Source: Chitinophagales bacterium (GTDB taxonomy: Bacteria > Bacteroidota > Bacteroidia > Chitinophagales > Saprospiraceae). Taken from it: 64,000 nt of DNA. Where the stretch lies: contig JAKSDI010000088.1 in NCBI GenBank assembly GCA_022360175.1, positions 26,046 to 90,045 on the forward strand, written 5' to 3'. Positions 60,584-64,000 of the stretch are shown here, one piece after another. Position 1 is the stretch's first letter. Each line of letters opens with the position of its first letter. The position numbers were made by a program, and so were the translations under genes. The notes below the pieces were generated by a model. That model saw only the letters and a program-made list of their open reading frames with translations, searched no databases and was not told where the DNA came from.

Positions 60584-62008
60584 CTAGTCTTCTTTCTTCA
60601 TCAGTAGCATATTGCTGCCAAACTGTTTTTCCAACTTATAAGAAGGATGCAACTTGCCTTTATCTTGTGCATCAATATAAAAGTAGTCGTAATCAGTACT
60701 GTTATTTACCTCTTGTTTTCTGTCTGGCCCCTGAAAATGATTGTATGCTCTTGCCTGTTTATAATATTCCATGGTTAAAGCATAAAGCCATTTCCCTCCT
60801 ATTGTGACGGAATCATTAGGATGTTGACTTATTACATATTCAACAACATCTTCTGTAAAACGATCATACCACCACTCTCTTACATATTTAAAATTGGCGG
60901 TATAATACAAATGAAGACATATTGCGATGGTAAAGATTAAGCGAAATGGCCAGGGGGAATATTTCAGTCCATAACTCCATATCAATGCAAGTATTGGCCA
61001 ATAGATAAGACTGGTTCGATTGATGAGAAAGCGGGTTCCTAATAGGTAATGCTGTAGTATACTACCTAATATCATTATCGATAATAACAAACTCCAATTG
61101 AGGTGTGCGCTTATTTTTTTGTGCTGTACTGCTTTCCAGATACTGATAGCAAGAGATACAAATGTTAGAGCTAAAAAAATGTAAAGAACCCACTGTTTAA
61201 TGTCCATGCCAAAATACCAACGGCCATATAATCCGTTTTCAATAAGACTATAAAAGCTATCTTTAAAAAAGCCTTTTTTTCCCCCATAATACAAGGCTTG
61301 GTTTTTTATTAAAGCGGATAAGGGAACCCATATCAATCCTGCTAAAACAATGGTTGAAGTAAATAAACTAAATAGGGTAGGCCGAATCGTTTTCCATAAA
61401 GGCTTATCAGATTTTACAGCTACTATAATTAAAATGAGCGCCCCTATTGCCAGATAATAGTTTAGCATTGTGAAATTGCTGTAAGTTGCTAATATGGCGA
61501 GTGCTAATGCCCATCTTAATTTTTTTTGATGCAAGCTTTCGCTGAATAAGTGCCAGGTGTACATGCTTGCCATCATAAAGCCTAAGGACAAACCATAACC
61601 TCTGCCAAGGGAAAAAAAGTCAAGCAGGTAAGGATTGACGGAAAGTAAAATGAATGCCATAACAGAAATACTCGCTTTATTAAACAGGTGGTGTGTAAGT
61701 TTTGAGGCACTATATAGATAAAGAATCAATGCTAATAAATTGGGAAGCCGTACCCAGAAAGGAGTATCTTCTATCAGTATAAATAGCTTAATGAGCAGTG
61801 TATTTAAAATATGGTTGTTGGCACTGGCATATTCATTTGTAAGAATGAAAGAAAGTGGGCGGTATACAAAATCAAGTACAGTAGCAGATTCATCATAGGT
61901 CATGGATAAACTATATACTCGCATAGTACAATAGGCGAGTAAAATCAAACTAATAAGCCCTTTTAAGGTCTTTTGATTCAGCCATTTGAGTGTTTTTCCG
62001 CCATTCAT
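60584..62008 (-). CDS. Polytopic GT-C-type membrane protein
   Basis: 474 residues from the ATG (MNGGKTLKWLNQK); 20 upstream in-frame residues are not needed. About ten hydrophobic segments are seen, e.g. LISLILLAYCTMRVY near residue 20, FWVRLPNLLALILYLYSASK near 90, LGFMMASMYTWHLF near 150 and FRLIFTIAICLHLYYTANF near 375. The first loop has SMTYDESATVLDF: an Asp-Glu pair after the first membrane span is characteristic of GT-C transferases (PMT/ArnT type), which use lipid-linked sugars. The C-terminal 90 residues are soluble. Its substrate is unknown. The gene ends 51 bp from the MITE-like element. Confidence 0.8.
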   Translation of the reverse strand: MNGGKTLKWLNQKTLKGLISLILLAYCTMRVYSLSMTYDESATVLDFVYRPLSFILTNEYASANNHILNTLLIKLFILIEDTPFWVRLPNLLALILYLYSASKLTHHLFNKASISVMAFILLSVNPYLLDFFSLGRGYGLSLGFMMASMYTWHLFSESLHQKKLRWALALAILATYSNFTMLNYYLAIGALILIIVAVKSDKPLWKTIRPTLFSLFTSTIVLAGLIWVPLSALIKNQALYYGGKKGFFKDSFYSLIENGLYGRWYFGMDIKQWVLYIFLALTFVSLAISIWKAVQHKKISAHLNWSLLLSIMILGSILQHYLLGTRFLINRTSLIYWPILALIWSYGLKYSPWPFRLIFTIAICLHLYYTANFKYVREWWYDRFTEDVVEYVISQHPNDSVTIGGKWLYALTMEYYKQARAYNHFQGPDRKQEVNNSTDYDYFYIDAQDKGKLHPSYKLEKQFGSNMLLMKKED

Positions 62009-62250
62009 TTTGATTAAGATGTGTTTAATAAAAGAAAAATTGTAATTTTGGTGTATATTGCCGAACAAAAGTATTCAAATTTACTTCTGGCATTTACCTA
62101 CCCGACAAAAAAAATACCCTTTTCAAGGGTTATATTACACGTTCTATCATCGTTTTATCAAACTAATGTGAATCGCATTTTTCTTGCGCTTCAGTCATTT
62201 TTGCGCGTCATCATAATTTTTTTTCGAAATTGGATTAGTATGAAAAACCG

Positions 62251-62281
62251 AGGCTTCCCAAGACTGAAGGGGAGCCTTTTT
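62251..62281. terminator. Terminator downstream of the GHMP kinase gene
   Basis: AGGCTTCCC (62251-62259) pairs with GGGGAGCCT (62269-62277) apart from one G-T wobble, with T-runs on the plus strand and A-runs that are T-runs on the minus strand. It lies 12 bp after the reverse-strand GHMP kinase stop, so it can end that transcript. Confidence 0.7.
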
Positions 62282-62292
62282 TCTTTGCAGCA

Positions 62293-63204
62293 CTACACAT
62301 TATCTAGTGGAATCATTTTTAATCCTGGTGGCCAATCGATCTCTTCTAATGCTTGTGGCGTATACCCCAAGATGAATCCGCCGCCACCAGCGCCACATAA
62401 TTTCAAAGAGTAATTATTGCTACTCAACCCATTTTCCCATAAAGTAATAAATGCATTTGGTATCATTGCACGAAAGTGTTGTAATTGAAAACGTGAAATA
62501 GCTTTCATGGCAATTGCTAATGCCGTACGCTTTCCTTGCAGATAATCATCAATAGCTTGTTCATTATAAGGAATAAGGTCACTAGCTAGTAGTTTAACGA
62601 AATCAGGATTTTTACATTTCTTCATAAAGGTTTCTACTAAAGGAGCAGTTTTTCTGCTTATCCCAGTATCAATGAGAAAAAAGGTGCCTTTTTGTTTTGC
62701 ATTATCTGAGAGTACAGGCACAGATATTTGCCCAGAAGGTTGTAATAAAGCTGGTTTGTTGAGATAACAAATCAAGGGATCAGTGCCTGAACTGGAACCA
62801 TGAAAATAGCTTTCCAGCTGAGCCAGCATTTTTTTCAAAGCCTCATAATGAGCTGAATCATCTGCATGAAGTGGTGCATAGGCATAACGCTCGTAAACTG
62901 CTGCACATAAAGCTCCAGAACTTCCAACTCCATAGCCAATCGGTATATTAGATTCAAAGTAGAGACCATTATCTGTTTCTTTTCGGAAGCGATTAATATC
63001 TATTTCGATACCCCAGCTATTGGCTTCTATATAGTTGATAAAATCTATAAGAGAAGGAATCTCTTTATCAGTAGTTTGTGCCTGTTTCCACTGCCCTTTA
63101 AATGATGCCAGTGGTATAGCTAGTGCTTTTGATCCTCGTATGGTGGTGTACTCTCCGAAGAGCAATAACTTGCCTGAATAAGATTTTGAACCTGAATCTA
63201 TCAT
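62293..63204 (-). CDS. GHMP-family kinase, mevalonate-kinase-like
   Basis: 303 residues. The GHMP blocks are KLLLFGEYTTIRGSKALAIP at the N-terminus (an invariant Gly-Glu-His/Tyr-like start), the phosphate-binding IPIGYGVGSSGALCAAVYER (about 88-107), and KLCGAGGGGFILGY near the end (about 276-289), as in mevalonate kinases. It phosphorylates a small alcohol with ATP, and mevalonate is the likely substrate because HMG-CoA synthase is encoded in the same window. Bacteroidota enzymes of this group are often only called GHMP kinase, so the substrate is not certain. It stands alone on the reverse strand. Confidence 0.88.
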   Translation of the reverse strand: MIDSGSKSYSGKLLLFGEYTTIRGSKALAIPLASFKGQWKQAQTTDKEIPSLIDFINYIEANSWGIEIDINRFRKETDNGLYFESNIPIGYGVGSSGALCAAVYERYAYAPLHADDSAHYEALKKMLAQLESYFHGSSSGTDPLICYLNKPALLQPSGQISVPVLSDNAKQKGTFFLIDTGISRKTAPLVETFMKKCKNPDFVKLLASDLIPYNEQAIDDYLQGKRTALAIAMKAISRFQLQHFRAMIPNAFITLWENGLSSNNYSLKLCGAGGGGFILGYTPQALEEIDWPPGLKMIPLDNV

Positions 63205-63247
63205 TCATCGAATATAATATAATCTGTTGGAACGCGATCTGTTAGTC

Positions 63248-63455
63248 AGAAGATTGTCGCGGAATGTTTTCGCGGTACAATATGAATATGCTTATCATGG
63301 ATGAAGTCGCATATTCAAAAGATGTGATTTCTGATTTAAAAAATCTTTCTCTCAAAAAAGCATATTGTATCGAGGCTGCAAGCCTCGACAAACAGATATG
63401 TCAACTAGAAGATTGTTGCGGAATGTTTCCGCGATATAATACGCTTATCATGGAT
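63248..63455. repeat. REP-like hairpin cluster beside a RAYT-type transposase
   Basis: Two near-copies of one unit, 63248-63302 and 63407-63455 (AGAAGATTG then GCGGAATGTTT, and CTTATCATGGAT in both), each contain a small hairpin: CGCGGAA/TTTCGCG in the first and TGCGGAA/TTCCGCG in the second, with compensatory changes. Between them lies CGAGGCT-GCA-AGCCTCG (63371-63387) preceded by GTAT and followed by ACAA, the look of a REP sequence. The palindromes sit just downstream of the transposase gene, as REP/BIME elements do around RAYT genes. Confidence 0.75.
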
Positions 63456-63483
63456 AGAGGGAGTTGTTTGTTAAGTATTCAGG

Positions 63484-64000
63484 TTAAAGCCATTTGTACC
63501 CCCTCGTTGCTCTTAAATCCAGTACCTCAATGGGTAGCAATCCGTTCTCACCTGAATACTGCCGGGCACTACTATAGATATATGCCTTGGGTTCATCTAC
63601 CCACCCCGCACGAACAGGATTAAGGTGTATATAATCTAGTTTTTGCAAAATCCATTTAGGGCTGGCTAACTCAATAGGATGATTGCTTTTCTGCCAGAAT
63701 TGATACATTTCGTTATCGTTATTATATTTCGCAAAATACTTGAAGAGCCTTAACATCCATTCACTTCTGCTTTCTTCTGGCTTACTTAGTATATCCTTAG
63801 TTATTGTTCTAGATGTAAACCTTTTAAAATCACGGATTATATTGGAAAGTTGATAACCATCTCTTGCATATCCAATTAAATGCAAATGATTAGACATTAT
63901 TACATATGCATTAATGACTAGGCCTTTTTCTTTTTGACAATAACTGAGACTTTTAATTATAGTGTCACGGTAAGCTTGCCTTGTAAATACATCTAGCCAG
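63484..64000 (-). CDS. REP-associated tyrosine transposase (partial, N-terminus beyond right edge)
   Basis: Reverse-strand frame open to the window edge; about 172 residues visible. The Y1-transposase His-hydrophobic-His motif is in NAYVIMSNHLHLIGYARDGY (the HLHLI is the HUH metal-binding core). QLSNIIRDFKRFTSRTI carries the region of the catalytic Tyr helix, and a family block QKLDYIHLNPVRAGWVDEPK with YSSARQYSG follows. An ATG before SNHLHLI is internal, not the start, because in-frame coding continues upstream (WLDVFTRQAYRDTIIKSLSY). Such RAYT proteins cut single-stranded REP hairpins, as found nearby. The gene is otherwise intact in what can be seen. Confidence 0.93.
   Translation of the reverse strand, partial: WLDVFTRQAYRDTIIKSLSYCQKEKGLVINAYVIMSNHLHLIGYARDGYQLSNIIRDFKRFTSRTITKDILSKPEESRSEWMLRLFKYFAKYNNDNEMYQFWQKSNHPIELASPKWILQKLDYIHLNPVRAGWVDEPKAYIYSSARQYSGENGLLPIEVLDLRATRGYKWL

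Noticed and set aside
62021..62413. Forward frame overlapping the GHMP kinase end
   Set aside because: It overlaps the reverse-strand kinase and an intergenic terminator and has no domain character.
63248..63455. CRISPR array
   Set aside because: Only two near-repeats exist, they are hairpin units with non-uniform spacing, and no cas gene is nearby.

Overview
The window looks like a chromosomal segment of a Bacteroidota bacterium, most likely of the Saprospiria/Lewinella type. This is inferred from several signs: C-terminal type IX secretion (T9SS) sorting domains on secreted proteins, promoter-like TAnnTTTG boxes, no strong Shine-Dalgarno sequences, many proteins whose signal peptide ends in a Gln-rich or Gln-Xaa site, a TlpA protein with a DUF4369-like N-terminus, a PD40/OmpA envelope protein, and AT-rich DNA. 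No tRNA, rRNA or CRISPR array was seen.

Layout. 0-4 kb: reverse-strand genes for a TPR protein (cut by the left edge), a sugar-nucleotide transferase and pyruvate kinase. 4-8 kb: acpP, fabF and rnc, then a SWIM zinc-finger protein; acpP and fabF are separated by a leader with four hairpins, and a 17-bp inverted repeat lies just after rnc. 8-15.1 kb: envelope proteins, including a PorE-like PD40/OmpA protein and a 1169-residue exported protein of unknown function. 15.1-16.5 kb: a divergent RpiB-like isomerase, a 59-codon small ORF and a candidate small RNA. 16.5-23.1 kb: xth, a GNAT acetyltransferase, an outer-membrane barrel, a TlpA-like protein, a glycosyltransferase and a SPOR-like protein. 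23.1-26.4 kb: a graveyard holding an HTH remnant, two truncated T9SS genes and a decayed serine recombinase around one intact T9SS protein. 26.4-40 kb: mainly housekeeping (coaX, HMG-CoA synthase, glyQS, tsaB, prfA), with a beta-lactamase-family gene interrupted by TGA, its AraC regulator, and two cysteine-free ArsR regulators.

40-49.7 kb: a 1367-residue multidomain T9SS protein, an AsmA-family protein, and a TonB receptor with a thioredoxin-fold lipoprotein behind a palindrome that resembles a DtxR-family operator. 50-52.7 kb: two unknown genes followed by a two-component system. 53-55.4 kb: a small accessory island with a protein resembling domain I of Cry delta-endotoxins and a neighbouring 155-residue unknown protein. 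55.4-60.4 kb: molybdenum genes (moaA, an FdhF/YdeP-like oxidoreductase, a small unknown protein, fdhD). 60.4-64 kb: a GT-C-like membrane protein, a mevalonate-kinase-like GHMP kinase and a REP-associated transposase with REP-like hairpins.

How genes work together: the HMG-CoA synthase and GHMP kinase point to isoprenoid synthesis by the mevalonate route. MoaA, FdhD and the FdhF-like enzyme form a molybdopterin oxidoreductase set. The TonB receptor and thioredoxin lipoprotein look like one transport operon under metal control. Four long imperfect palindromes (two copies of one family and two singletons) and a RAYT/REP pair show that the genome carries many small non-autonomous elements.
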